Assembly: GCF_001592365.1 (NCBI RefSeq)
Contig: NZ_BCWU01000003.1
Location: 340,683 to 404,682, forward strand
Source: Gordonia hydrophobica NBRC 16057
GTDB taxonomy: Bacteria > Actinomycetota > Actinomycetes > Mycobacteriales > Mycobacteriaceae
DNA: 64,000 bases
Direction: 5' to 3'
In this document: piece after piece, positions 45,073 through 53,709 of the stretch
How positions within the stretch are numbered: position 1 is the first letter of the stretch
How the letters are laid out: each line of letters starts with the position of its first letter
Made by a program: the position numbers and the translations under genes
Notes under the pieces: generated by a model
What the model saw: only the letters and a program-made list of their open reading frames with translations
Database searches by the model: none
What the model was told of the DNA's origin: nothing

Positions 45073-45951
45073 GTGGTACATCCGTCCGATCCGAACCACC
45101 CGCAGGGCGGTGCTGAGCAGTTCGGCGAGACGCAGATCGGTGTCCCGAATCTCCCGCCCGGGTACGGCGCACCCGCACCGCAGTATCCGCCGCCCACACA
45201 GACACCGCCGTACTCGCAGCCCGCAGCGCCACCCCCGTACCAGCAGCAGTTCGCCCCAAGTCAGTACACACAGAATCAGTACCCCCAGAATCAGTACACA
45301 CAGGCGCCCTACCAGCAGCCGTTCTCACCGGCCGGGTACCCGCCGCCGTACGGACCCGGTCAGTTTTCGTACGGGCAGCCGACGCCAGCGAAGAAGAGCC
45401 GCACGCCGCTGGTGCTGAGCCTGATCGGTGTGGTCGCCGTCGCCGCCGCTGTCCTGGCCGTGGTGATCGTCGCACCGTGGAAGTCGTCGGAACCGGACGA
45501 GGTCACCGAGACGTTCAGCCTCAGCGACGGTGTCACGGTGGAGGTCCGGCTTCCGGCGGGCTGGGACGCCGCCCCGGACACCGATGACGGCAAGACGTTG
45601 ATTCGCATCCACCAGAACGACGACGACCGCCTGCTGTCGCAGTTGAGCGACAACCTGAAGTCGCTGAGCGATTCGGGTTCCGGCTCGGAGATGCACACGG
45701 TGGTGCTGTTCGCCGACGACTGCGCGTCGTCGGTGCCCGCGACCGACTGGACCACCAAGAATCGGGACGACTCGTCCACTCGGCACGCCGAACGGTGGAT
45801 GTACGCGTCGTCGCGGATCGATGACCGCCGCTGTGTGAATCTGTCGGGCGTCGACGGCGCCACCGATCCGGTGACGGCGGGCTCGCAGGCGCGCGATCTG
45901 GTCAAGAAGCTGATCGACGAGGATCGCGTCACCGCCGCCAAGGCCGTCTGA
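45073..45951 (+). CDS. Proline/glutamine-rich membrane-anchored exported protein
   Basis: A 292-residue protein. Residues 1-107 are Pro/Gln/Tyr-rich with repeated YTQNQYPQNQ-like units; a membrane segment follows at 112-134 (PLVLSLIGVVAVAAAVLAVV); the remaining 150 residues form an external domain (SDGVTVEVRLPAGWDAAPDT ... WMYASSRIDDRRC) with two cysteines. GTG at 45073 has AGAGAGG upstream; the frame is open much further left but that part is shadow. The layout is that of mycolata type II membrane proteins such as LpqN/DUF4333-like domains; no function is assigned. Confidence 0.78.
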   Translation: MVHPSDPNHPQGGAEQFGETQIGVPNLPPGYGAPAPQYPPPTQTPPYSQPAAPPPYQQQFAPSQYTQNQYPQNQYTQAPYQQPFSPAGYPPPYGPGQFSYGQPTPAKKSRTPLVLSLIGVVAVAAAVLAVVIVAPWKSSEPDEVTETFSLSDGVTVEVRLPAGWDAAPDTDDGKTLIRIHQNDDDRLLSQLSDNLKSLSDSGSGSEMHTVVLFADDCASSVPATDWTTKNRDDSSTRHAERWMYASSRIDDRRCVNLSGVDGATDPVTAGSQARDLVKKLIDEDRVTAAKAV

Positions 45952-46035
45952 CCGTCGACGGCGACCACCGTCTGATCGACGAGGGACGCATCACTCTGCC
46001 ACGGTGGGGCGCTGATTCGCGGGTACCCTGACCTG

Positions 46036-47145
46036 GTGTCTTCTGGTCTCTCGTTCGGGTACTCGAACACCGAGTTCAACGCGCGTGCCTTCGGTGTCCG
46101 CGCCGCCTACGGTTCGGTGACCGACGCCGACGCCGCGCTGCGCTCCGGCGCCGCGGAGTTCGTCGGCGGAGCGATCGGTTTCGACGCCACGACGACGGCG
46201 TCGTTGATCGCCCCCGAACACGTCGACTTCTCCGCGGCTTCCCCTGAGACTCCACCGAGCACGGACTCGGTGACCCGGACCCTGTCGGTGACGCCCGACG
46301 CCGTCCACCGCGCCCGCGTCCAGTCCGCGATCGACGCCATCGACGCCGGTCGCGTCGAGAAGGTGGTCGTGGCGCGCAGTCTGCAGGCAGAGTTGTCCGA
46401 GGCGGTGACCCCGGAGCAGATGGTGGATCGATTCCGGGCGACGGCCGGAGATGCGACCGTGTTCGCCGCCGACCTGAGCGGGAGTCCCGACCACCGGGGT
46501 CGCTGGTTGATCGGGGCGAGCCCGGAACTGCTTCTCCGCAAGCGCGGCGCGACGGTCCACTGCGTGCCGTACGCGGGTTCGGCGCCGATCCACGACGCCG
46601 ACGGGCTGCCGGTGGCCGACGCCGCCGACAGTCTTGCCCGGTCCGACAAAGACCTGCGCGAGCACGCCTATGTGGTCGACTACCTGCGCGAAATCCTGTC
46701 CCCGCTGTGCACCGAGATCGATGTGCCCGCCCGACCGACGACCATCGCCACCCGCCACGTCTGGCATCTCGCGACCCCGATCGTCGGACGCCTGGCGGAC
46801 CCGACGATCTCCGCGCTCCACCTCGCCGCGCTCCTGTCGCCCACCCCCGCGGTCTGCGGCACGCCGACGGCCGCGGCCGCCGCGTTGATCGGCGAGATCG
46901 AGGGACGTCGCGACTTCTACGCGGGTGCCGTCGGCTGGTGCGACGCCGCGGGCGACGGCGAGTGGGTGGTCTCCATCCGCTGTCTGGAACTCGACACCGC
47001 GTCGTCGCGCATCACCGCGTGGGCAGGCGGTGGCATCGTCGCCGGATCCGACCCTGACGCAGAGGTCGCGGAGACGACGGCGAAGTTCCAGACCGTGCTG
47101 TCGGCGCTGGGCCCCGTCGCCGAACCGGCGAGGACAGGAAACTAA
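46036..47145 (+). CDS. Isochorismate synthase
   Basis: Chorismate-using enzyme of 369 residues (MenF/EntC/DhbC family) converting chorismate to isochorismate. The conserved lysine-containing strand reads VEKVVVARSLQAELSE, then WLIGASPELLLRKRG, YAGSAPI (usually P-L-A-G-T), and the C-terminal RDFYAGAVGWCDAAGDGEWVVSIR and WAGGGIVAGSDPDAEVAET. GTG at 46036. Either menaquinone or siderophore (salicylate/DHB) use is possible; no other men or ent gene is nearby and no iron box is seen in its 84-base upstream gap. It converges on metZ with a 3-base gap. Confidence 0.9.
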   Translation: MSSGLSFGYSNTEFNARAFGVRAAYGSVTDADAALRSGAAEFVGGAIGFDATTTASLIAPEHVDFSAASPETPPSTDSVTRTLSVTPDAVHRARVQSAIDAIDAGRVEKVVVARSLQAELSEAVTPEQMVDRFRATAGDATVFAADLSGSPDHRGRWLIGASPELLLRKRGATVHCVPYAGSAPIHDADGLPVADAADSLARSDKDLREHAYVVDYLREILSPLCTEIDVPARPTTIATRHVWHLATPIVGRLADPTISALHLAALLSPTPAVCGTPTAAAAALIGEIEGRRDFYAGAVGWCDAAGDGEWVVSIRCLELDTASSRITAWAGGGIVAGSDPDAEVAETTAKFQTVLSALGPVAEPARTGN

Positions 47146-47148
47146 GCG

Positions 47149-48348
47149 TCAGCCGAGCGCGCCGTCCACATCGCGCAGGAGGTCGTCGGCGCTCTCCAGC
47201 CCGATCGACAGCCGAACCATCGAGTCCGTCAGACCGATGGCGGCCCGACCGTCCGGTCCCATCGCCCGGTGGGTGGTGGTCGCGGGGTGCGTGATCAGGC
47301 TCTTGGCGTCGCCGAGGTTGTTCGAGATGTCGATCACCTGGAGGCCGTTGAGCATCTCGAAGGCGCTCTCCTTGCCGCTCTTCCCCGGCCGCTGAGCGAG
47401 TTCGAAGGTGATCACCGTTCCGCCGCCCGACATCTGCGATCGCGCCAGCTCGTACTGGGGGTGCGACGTCAGGAACGGGTAGATGGCCTTCGCGACCCTG
47501 GCATCGCCGTCCAAGAACTCGGCGACGCGCTGGGCGGTGGCGACCGACTGGTCGAGGCGGAGCTTCATGGTCTCGAGCCCCTTGAGCATCACCCAGGCAT
47601 TGAACGGGCTCAGCGCCGGTCCGGTGTGGCGCATCATGGTGCGAACCGGGCCGTCGATGTACTCCTGGGTGCCGAGCACAGCACCGCCCATCACACGTCC
47701 CTGACCGTCGATGTGCTTGGTACCCGAGTAGACGATCACGTCGGCGCCCATGTCGAGGCCGCGTTGCAGCAGCGGGGTCGCGAAGACGTTGTCGAGCACG
47801 ACGGTCGCGCCGGCGGCATGCGCCATGTCCGACACCTTCCGGACGTCGACCAGCGTCTGCATCGGGTTGGACGGCGTCTCGAAGAACACGGCGGCGGTCG
47901 GCTTGGAGAGCGCACGCTCCCACTGCTCCAGATCCTCACCGTCGACGAACTCCGTCTCGACTCCCCAGGCGGGCAGGATCTCGTTGCAGATCACGAAGCA
48001 GGAGCCGAACAGACTGCGCGCCGCGACCAGACGATCGCCCTTCTTGAGGAGCGCGGCCAGCGAGACGAAGACTGCGGCCATACCGCTCGCAGTGGCGAAA
48101 CACGCCTCGGTACCCTCGATCTGACGCAGACGTTCCTGGAACATCGCGACCGTCGGATTGCCGTACCGGGTGTAGACGAACCGCGGTTCCTCACCGGTGA
48201 AGGCGCGCTCGGCCGCCTCGGCCGACTCGTAGACGTATCCGCTGTTCAGGTACAGCGCCTCGGAGGTCTCGAAGAACCCCGACCGCAGGATTCCGCCCCG
48301 AACGGCGACAGTCTCGGGCGAGACCCAATCAGGTAGTTCTCGGCTCAC
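47149..48348 (-). CDS. metZ: O-succinylhomoserine sulfhydrylase
   Basis: Cys/Met-metabolism PLP enzyme of 399 residues forming homocysteine from O-succinylhomoserine and sulfide. The PLP lysine is in VIVYSGTKHIDGQGRVMGG; other marks are FVYTRYGNPTVAMFQERL, ATASGMAAVFVSLAALL, and SLITHPATTTHRAMGPDGR. GTG at 48348 has GAGGAG 9 bases upstream. It sits 13 bases behind the rhodanese gene, as Rv0391 follows Rv0390, which links it to sulfur handling. Confidence 0.93.
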   Translation of the reverse strand: MSRELPDWVSPETVAVRGGILRSGFFETSEALYLNSGYVYESAEAAERAFTGEEPRFVYTRYGNPTVAMFQERLRQIEGTEACFATASGMAAVFVSLAALLKKGDRLVAARSLFGSCFVICNEILPAWGVETEFVDGEDLEQWERALSKPTAAVFFETPSNPMQTLVDVRKVSDMAHAAGATVVLDNVFATPLLQRGLDMGADVIVYSGTKHIDGQGRVMGGAVLGTQEYIDGPVRTMMRHTGPALSPFNAWVMLKGLETMKLRLDQSVATAQRVAEFLDGDARVAKAIYPFLTSHPQYELARSQMSGGGTVITFELAQRPGKSGKESAFEMLNGLQVIDISNNLGDAKSLITHPATTTHRAMGPDGRAAIGLTDSMVRLSIGLESADDLLRDVDGALG

Positions 48349-48361
48349 GGTTCCGTTCTCC

Positions 48362-48772
48362 TCATGATTGTTGCCACGGCAGCGACGCTGCGCGCCAGCC
48401 CGCTCCACCGCGGTGCCCTTCGGCATCGATCGGGCCTTCGAACCCGTCCAAAACGTTGTACGCCTGCTCGAAGCCCGCCGCGAGCGCGGCCTCCGCTGCA
48501 CCGAGCGACCGGTGCCCCGATCGACACAGGAACAACACCTCGTCGCCCTGCTGCACGCCCGCGGCGCGCAGCTGATCGGTGAACGCGGGATTCAACTCAC
48601 CGTCGGGGTAGCCGAGCCATTCGACGAAGACGGTCCGCTTGCCCAACGATGAGATGTCGGGGACGCCGACGAAGTTCCATTCGGCCTGCGTTCGGCAGTC
48701 CACCAAGACCGCCCGCGGATTCTCCGACAGCCGTTCCCAGGCTTGTTCGCACGTCACGTTTCCGGTGATCAT
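48362..48772 (-). CDS. Rhodanese-type sulfurtransferase
   Basis: A 136-residue single-domain rhodanese. The first strand loop reads VLVDCRTQAEWNFVGVPD, and the active-site loop LFLCRSGHRSLGAAEAAL retains the cysteine. It corresponds to Rv0390 next to metZ. ATG at 48772 overlaps the stop of the membrane-protein gene upstream by four bases. It probably feeds or handles persulfide sulfur for MetZ; that link is inferred from the gene pair. Confidence 0.9.
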   Translation of the reverse strand: MITGNVTCEQAWERLSENPRAVLVDCRTQAEWNFVGVPDISSLGKRTVFVEWLGYPDGELNPAFTDQLRAAGVQQGDEVLFLCRSGHRSLGAAEAALAAGFEQAYNVLDGFEGPIDAEGHRGGAGWRAASLPWQQS

Positions 48773-49245
48773 CTTTGGCAGACCTTCCATTCGCCGCTCT
48801 CGTTGACGAGCGTGAAAACCGTCTTCTGCTTAGCGTTCTCGTTGTTCTCGCGGTGCCAATGCGCGGTCACCGTCGCGCGGTCACCGGTCACCTCGACGTC
48901 CATGTCGGGCACCACGACCCGCCCCTTGGCGTCGTTCTCGGCACGGTTGGTGTCGGCGAACGCCACGGACGTCGGGAACTCCGGCTTGGCGAGGTCGGCC
49001 GCGCAGAACGACGCCCGGTAGCGCTCGTAGTTCAACGTGCCCATCGCGCTGTACATCTGGTTCACGGTGCGCTGCACCTGCGCCGAATCCGAGATCCGCT
49101 CTTCGGAGGGATTGACCAGCGCCGAGATCCCGATCCACGCGAGGATCACCAGGACCAGACCACCCGCGATCATCATCGGAAGTGCGGCCTTCATCGAACG
49201 CGGCTGATCGTCGTCGCCGTCCACGGCAGGCTCGTCTACGTTCAT
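48769..49245 (-). CDS. Single-pass membrane protein with NTF2-like external domain
   Basis: A 158-residue protein with an acidic N-terminus, a membrane segment at about 20-42 (AALPMMIAGGLVLVILAWIG), and an outside domain of about 110 residues (VQRTVNQMYSAMGTLNYERYRASFC ... KQKTVFTLVNESGEWKVCQR). The ending W-x-V-C and the size suggest a DUF4878 / SnoaL-like fold. Its two cysteines could pair. TACACT lies just upstream of ATG 49245 with no ribosome site, so a leaderless message is possible. It is coupled to the rhodanese. Confidence 0.8.
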   Translation of the reverse strand: MNVDEPAVDGDDDQPRSMKAALPMMIAGGLVLVILAWIGISALVNPSEERISDSAQVQRTVNQMYSAMGTLNYERYRASFCAADLAKPEFPTSVAFADTNRAENDAKGRVVVPDMDVEVTGDRATVTAHWHRENNENAKQKTVFTLVNESGEWKVCQR

Positions 49246-49449
49246 GACAGCCGAGTGTATCGGCCCCGCACCTGCGACTTCGCGGCCGGAGCACCGTTGC
49301 CCAGGGATGGTCATGAGACCGTTTTCGTCAATAGTTTTCGCCAGCCGTCATCGAACTGAGGTAGACCTCACACAGAAATTTTGGCAGTGGCCCAACAAGA
49401 CTTAACGTAGAAGGCAATCCTGTCCAACCAGCTGAGGAAGCACCAGTTC

Positions 49450-50838
49450 ATGAGTGACAACAGCCGCCCCTTGCGGGTCGCGATCGTCGGCGCCGGACCT
49501 GCCGGCATCTACTGCGCTGATGCGCTGATGAAGTCGGAGACGGCTTCCGAGCGCGGCGTGAGCATCGACCTGTACGAGCGCATGCCCGCACCGTTCGGCC
49601 TGATCCGGTACGGCGTCGCACCGGACCACCCGCGCATCAAGGGCATCATCACCGCGCTGCACAAGGTGCTCGACAAGCCGCAGGTGCGTCTGCTGGGCAA
49701 CATCGACTACGGCACCGACATCACGCTGACCGATCTGCGCAAGCACTACGACGCGATCGTCTTCTCCACCGGAGCCACCGACGACCGCGGTCTCACGATC
49801 CCCGGTGTGGACCTCGAGCGCAGCTACGGCGCCGCCGAGTTCGTCGCCTGGTACGACGGCCACCCCGACTTCTCCCGCGAATGGCCGCTGGAGCAGGAGA
49901 AGGTCGCCGTCATCGGCGTCGGCAATGTGGCGCTCGACGTGGCGCGCGTGCTGGCCAAGACCGGCGACGAGTTGCTGCCGACCGAGATCCCGGACAACGT
50001 GTACCAGGGACTCAAGTCCAACAAGGCCGTCGAGGTGCACGTCTTCGGTCGCCGCGGCCCCGCGCAGGCCAAGTTCACCCCGCTCGAGCTCAAGGAGCTC
50101 GACCACTCGCCGAACATCGAGGTGATCGTCGACCCCGAGGACATCGATTACGACGAGGGTTCGGCCGTCGCACGTCGGTCCAGCAAGATCACCGACCAGG
50201 TCGCGACGATCATCGAGAACTACGCGATCCGCGAGCCCAAGCAGGGCGCCATCCACAAGCTCTTCCTGCACTTCTTCGAGAACCCCGTCGAGATCCTCGG
50301 CGAGGACGGCCAGGTGGTCGGGCTGCGCACCGAGCGCAACCAGCTCGACGGCACTGGCAACGTCAAGGGCACCGGCAAGACCCGCGACTGGGACGTGACC
50401 GCCGTGTACCGCGCCGTCGGCTACCTCTCGGACAACGTTCCGGACGTGCCGTTCGACGACCAGGCGGGCGTGATCCCGAATGAGGCCGGACGCGTCTTCG
50501 ACGACGGCAAGCACCTCACCGGTCTCTACACCACCGGCTGGATCAAGCGCGGCCCCGTCGGCCTGATCGGCCACACCAAGGGCGACGCGTCGGAGACCGT
50601 CGAGTGCATCGTCGACGACATGCAGAACGATCGGTTGAACAACACCGAGTCGCCGTCGGAGGAGTCGGTGATCGACCTGCTGAACGAGCGGAACATTCCG
50701 TTCACCACGTGGGACGGCTGGTACCGCCTCGACGAGCACGAGCGGAAGCTGGGCGAGGCCCAGGGCCGCGAGCGCGTGAAGGTGGTCGAGCGCGAAGACA
50801 TGCTCGCCGCCTCGGAGCCGCACAAGGTGCAGAAGTAG
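49450..50838 (+). CDS. fprA: NADPH-ferredoxin reductase FprA
   Basis: Adrenodoxin-reductase-type flavoenzyme of 462 residues, passing electrons from NADPH to ferredoxin. FAD motif VAIVGAGPAGIYCADAL is at 10-26, MPAPFGLIRYGVAPDHPRIK follows, the NADPH Rossmann loop is VAVIGVGNVALDVARVL near 153, and YTTGWIKRGPVGLIGHTK is close to the C-terminal FAD site. It matches M. tuberculosis FprA throughout. GAGGAAG precedes the ATG by 12 bases. A strong hairpin ends the gene. Confidence 0.96.
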   Translation: MSDNSRPLRVAIVGAGPAGIYCADALMKSETASERGVSIDLYERMPAPFGLIRYGVAPDHPRIKGIITALHKVLDKPQVRLLGNIDYGTDITLTDLRKHYDAIVFSTGATDDRGLTIPGVDLERSYGAAEFVAWYDGHPDFSREWPLEQEKVAVIGVGNVALDVARVLAKTGDELLPTEIPDNVYQGLKSNKAVEVHVFGRRGPAQAKFTPLELKELDHSPNIEVIVDPEDIDYDEGSAVARRSSKITDQVATIIENYAIREPKQGAIHKLFLHFFENPVEILGEDGQVVGLRTERNQLDGTGNVKGTGKTRDWDVTAVYRAVGYLSDNVPDVPFDDQAGVIPNEAGRVFDDGKHLTGLYTTGWIKRGPVGLIGHTKGDASETVECIVDDMQNDRLNNTESPSEESVIDLLNERNIPFTTWDGWYRLDEHERKLGEAQGRERVKVVEREDMLAASEPHKVQK

Positions 50839-50856
50839 CAGCGGGCTCCCCGACCA

Positions 50857-50899
50857 ACGACAAGACCCGCCCCGATGCGTTCGGGGCGGGTCTTGTCGT
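50857..50899. terminator. Terminator after fprA
   Basis: A perfect 19-bp stem, ACGACAAGACCCGCCCCGA and its complement, with a TGCGT loop. It begins 19 bases past the fprA stop and ends 15 bases before the convergent secreted-protein gene, so it can serve both. Confidence 0.85.
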
Positions 50900-50913
50900 C
50901 ACGGGTGAAGCGC

Positions 50914-51414
50914 TCAGCTGGTGGGCTTCTCCTCGATCTTGCCGTTCTCGCCGTTCTTCGGCTGCGCGCGTCGGACGTTCTGCCAGAAACCGACGTTGTT
51001 GACCGGGTTCTCGACCTGCTGGCCAATGGTGTAGCCGGAGATGGACGACGGCCAGCAGCCCTTCCACTTGGTGGAGAACAGGACGGAGGTCTGGCCGGGC
51101 TTCAGCTGACCGACCTTGGTCTTCTTGTCCTTGTTCGCGGGCACCCACCTGGTGGGGCCGCCGAATTCGGTGACGGTGACGCTTGTCATCGTGGAACCGC
51201 CGATGTTCGTCACACCCATCCAGCGGTGCATCTGCCACTGCGGGCCGTCGGCCCAGTTGGGACCCCACGGCTTGAAGGTGCAGCTGACTCCGCCGATGAT
51301 CGCGAGATCTCCCGGTCCGGCCGCGTGGGCCTGCGGGGCGGCGACGAGTGTGCCGGCGCCGATCGCGCCCGCCGCGACGGCGGCTGTCGCCATCCGCGTC
51401 AATGACTTCTTCAT
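50914..51414 (-). CDS. Small secreted protein of unknown function
   Basis: A 166-residue protein with a signal peptide (KKSLTRMATAAVAAGAIGAG, cleavage near AHA-AGP, about residue 32). The mature part contains two cysteines (VSCTFKPW and KGCWPSS), many Trp and Gly, and a charged C-terminus (KNGENGKIEEKPTS). AAAGG lies 9 bases before ATG 51414; the frame open to 51540 has no support. It shares the size and Trp/Cys character of the secreted protein at 18591 but not evident sequence. No family is recognised. Confidence 0.76.
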   Translation of the reverse strand: MKKSLTRMATAAVAAGAIGAGTLVAAPQAHAAGPGDLAIIGGVSCTFKPWGPNWADGPQWQMHRWMGVTNIGGSTMTSVTVTEFGGPTRWVPANKDKKTKVGQLKPGQTSVLFSTKWKGCWPSSISGYTIGQQVENPVNNVGFWQNVRRAQPKNGENGKIEEKPTS

Positions 51415-51578
51415 ATCGAGTGCCTTTCTTGTCATCGGTCGGTTGGCGGGTCCAGCCCAACCCTCACCCCATGTATCGCCTGCGTCACAGCCTCCCGTTA
51501 CCGATTGGTCAGCAGACTCTCGGGTAACTGGGATTCTCACGGTCTCGACACCGCCCGGTCAAGACCCCCAGCACCAGG

Positions 51579-51597
51579 TTAGGTAAGGTAATCCTTT
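51579..51597. promoter_or_regulatory. Candidate IdeR/DtxR iron box
   Basis: TTAGGTAAGGTAATCCTTT matches the 19-base DtxR/IdeR consensus (TTAGGTTAGGCTAACCTAA) at 13 of 19 positions, including both half-site cores. It ends right at the GTG start of the first FecCD permease. Under iron repletion a repressor there would block transcription. Confidence 0.72.
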
Positions 51598-52578
51598 GTG
51601 AAAAAGGGGTTCGGAATCGTCGTCCTGGTGGTCGCCATCGCGATCGCCTGTGTGGCATCCGTGGCGTTCGGCACCCGCGTGGTGCCCTGGGGCGAGACGG
51701 TCGAGGCATTGCGACACGGCCTCGCCGGCGACGGGTTACCCCAGCTCTACGACAACAGGCTCACCCGCACCGTCCTCGGGCTCATCGTCGGACTGGCCAT
51801 CGGTGCGGCGGGCGCGCTCACCCAGGGCCACACCCGTAATCCGCTCGCCGACCCCGGCCTGCTCGGCATCAACGCGGGCGCCGCCTGCGCGGTCGTGACC
51901 GGCGCCTTCGTCTTCGGCGCGCCCGGCGCCCTGGTCAACACGATCCTCGCACTGATCGGCGCACTCGTCGCCGCGGCCGCGGTCTTCGGCCTCTCGAGCG
52001 TCACCGGCTCGTCGCCGCTGACCCTCGTCCTCGCGGGCGCAGGCCTCACCGCCGCGCTGACCGCAGTCTCCTCCGCGCTGATCCTGATCGACGGTGCCAG
52101 CCTCGACACCTGGCGCTTCTGGAACGTGGGCGCCATCCGCGACAATCCCGACGTGCTCTGGACGGCGCTGCCGTTCATCGTCGCCGGACTGGGCCTGGCC
52201 GCCGTCGGCGGCTGGTTTCTGAACCTGCTGAGCCTCGGCGACGACATGGCCACCGCGCTGGGTGGTCGGGTCGGCATGATGCGCGCCACCGGGGTCCTCG
52301 GCATCGCGCTGCTGACCGGCGCCGCGACCGCCGCGTGCGGCCCCATCGTCTTCCTCGGCCTCGTGGTGCCCCACATCGCGCGGGCCTTCACCGGCCCCGA
52401 CTACCGGTGGATCGTGCCGTACTCGGCGCTCACCGGCGCCCTGCTGGTCCTGGTCTGCGACGTCATCGGGCGCGTCGTAGCGCGGCCCGGCGAAGCGCAG
52501 GTCAGCGTGGTGCTGGCGTTGATCGGCGGTCCGGCGCTGATGCTCATGGTCCGACGCAGAAAGCTCCCGACGATATGA
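51598..52578 (+). CDS. Iron-siderophore ABC permease, FecCD type (first)
   Basis: A 326-residue membrane permease of the BtuC/FecCD family, with about nine or ten hydrophobic segments. Signatures are LTRTVLGLIVGLAIGAAGALTQGHTRNPLADPGLLGINAGA near 53-95 and the ATPase-contact region ACGPIVFLGLVVPHIARAF near 245. GTG at 51598 follows the iron box directly, so the message has almost no leader. Its stop overlaps the second permease (ATGA). Neither the ATPase nor the binding protein is encoded alongside. Confidence 0.9.
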   Translation: MKKGFGIVVLVVAIAIACVASVAFGTRVVPWGETVEALRHGLAGDGLPQLYDNRLTRTVLGLIVGLAIGAAGALTQGHTRNPLADPGLLGINAGAACAVVTGAFVFGAPGALVNTILALIGALVAAAAVFGLSSVTGSSPLTLVLAGAGLTAALTAVSSALILIDGASLDTWRFWNVGAIRDNPDVLWTALPFIVAGLGLAAVGGWFLNLLSLGDDMATALGGRVGMMRATGVLGIALLTGAATAACGPIVFLGLVVPHIARAFTGPDYRWIVPYSALTGALLVLVCDVIGRVVARPGEAQVSVVLALIGGPALMLMVRRRKLPTI

Positions 52579-53702
52579 CAGTGTCAGGCGATACGACTGG
52601 GTCAGGCGACAGGCAGGCGACGTCCGACGCCACGACGGCACCCCGGCCCGAGGTGACCGCGACAACGCTGGACATCGGCCCCACCTCGTGGGTGATCCGC
52701 CCGCGGCTGGCGATCTGCAGCGGCATCGGCGTGGGCGCGATCCTCATCCTGATGCTGGTGGGGCTCTCGGTCGGATTCACCACGCCGATCGACACCGCCC
52801 GGATCCTGCTCGGCGGCGGTCGGGTCGCTGAGAACATCGTCGTCTTCGACGATCTGATGCCCCGCATGCTGATCGGCGCCTTCGCCGGATTCAGCCTCGC
52901 GCTGGCCGGATCGCTGACCCAGATCATCACGCGCAATCCGCTCGCCACCCCCGACCTGCTCGGCATCACCTCGGGCGCGAGCGTCGGGGTCGTGCTGGCG
53001 ATCACCTCGACGAGCACCGGGTTCGGAACTGTGTTCGCCACCCTCGGCGTACCCGTCTCCGCACTGGTCGGCGGCCTGTCGACCGCGGTGGCGATGTACC
53101 TTCTCGCGTGGAGTCGCGGCCAGGTCGTCACCAGCACCCTGCGACTGATCCTGATCGGCGTCGGCATGACGTGGACCATGCAGTCGGTCGTCGGATTCCT
53201 GATGTCCCGGGCCGACATACACGATTCCAGCACCGCCCAGCGGTGGATCGTCGGATCCCTCTCCGGAACCGGGTGGAGCCTGGTGGCGCCGGTCGCCGCC
53301 GCGACGGTGTTCGGCCTGATCTGGGCCGCGATCATCGCGCGGTCGTTGACCGTCAGCGGGCTGGGCCCCGACATCGCCCGCGGCTTGGGCGTGCGCCTCG
53401 GCGTCGTCACCTACGGCACGTTGATCGTCGCGGTGGTCATGGCGTCGCTCGCGGTGTCCGCGGCCGGCCCCATCGCCTTCGTCGGCCTGGTGGCGCCCCA
53501 GGTCGCCCTGCGCCTGGCGCGCACCGCGCAGCCCACGCCGGTGTTCTCCGGCATCGTCGGCGCGTGCATGGTGCTGCTCGCCGACATCGTGTGCCGCGGC
53601 ATCCTGCCGGGCGGACTGCCGGTCGGCGTGGTCACCTCGGCCGTCGGCGGACCGTTCCTGATCTTCCTGATCGTGCAGACCGCGCGACGCTCGTCGGTCT
53701 GA
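52575..53702 (+). CDS. Iron-siderophore ABC permease, FecCD type (second)
   Basis: A 375-residue permease of the same family as its upstream partner; together they would make a heterodimeric channel for a ferric siderophore. A soluble N-terminus of about 45 residues comes first. Family blocks are LMPRMLIGAFAGFSLALAGSLTQIITRNPLATPDLLGITSGA and AAGPIAFVGLVAPQVALRLA. ATG at 52575 overlaps the first permease's stop by four bases. It converges on the LysR gene with a 7-base gap. Confidence 0.9.
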   Translation: MTVSGDTTGSGDRQATSDATTAPRPEVTATTLDIGPTSWVIRPRLAICSGIGVGAILILMLVGLSVGFTTPIDTARILLGGGRVAENIVVFDDLMPRMLIGAFAGFSLALAGSLTQIITRNPLATPDLLGITSGASVGVVLAITSTSTGFGTVFATLGVPVSALVGGLSTAVAMYLLAWSRGQVVTSTLRLILIGVGMTWTMQSVVGFLMSRADIHDSSTAQRWIVGSLSGTGWSLVAPVAAATVFGLIWAAIIARSLTVSGLGPDIARGLGVRLGVVTYGTLIVAVVMASLAVSAAGPIAFVGLVAPQVALRLARTAQPTPVFSGIVGACMVLLADIVCRGILPGGLPVGVVTSAVGGPFLIFLIVQTARRSSV

Positions 53703-53709
53703 CCGACAC

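Noticed and set aside
43819..45951. One 710-codon plus-strand frame running from the SPFH operon to the proline-rich protein
   Set aside because: Its first 418 codons lie across the end of another gene, a terminator and the opposite-strand aminotransferase-fold gene. The real gene starts at the GTG at 45073 with its own ribosome site.
46036..53702. A siderophore biosynthesis cluster (isochorismate synthase plus iron permeases)
   Set aside because: No salicylate or DHB synthase, NRPS or exporter gene lies between them, the genes between concern methionine and ferredoxin metabolism, and the isochorismate synthase has no iron box.
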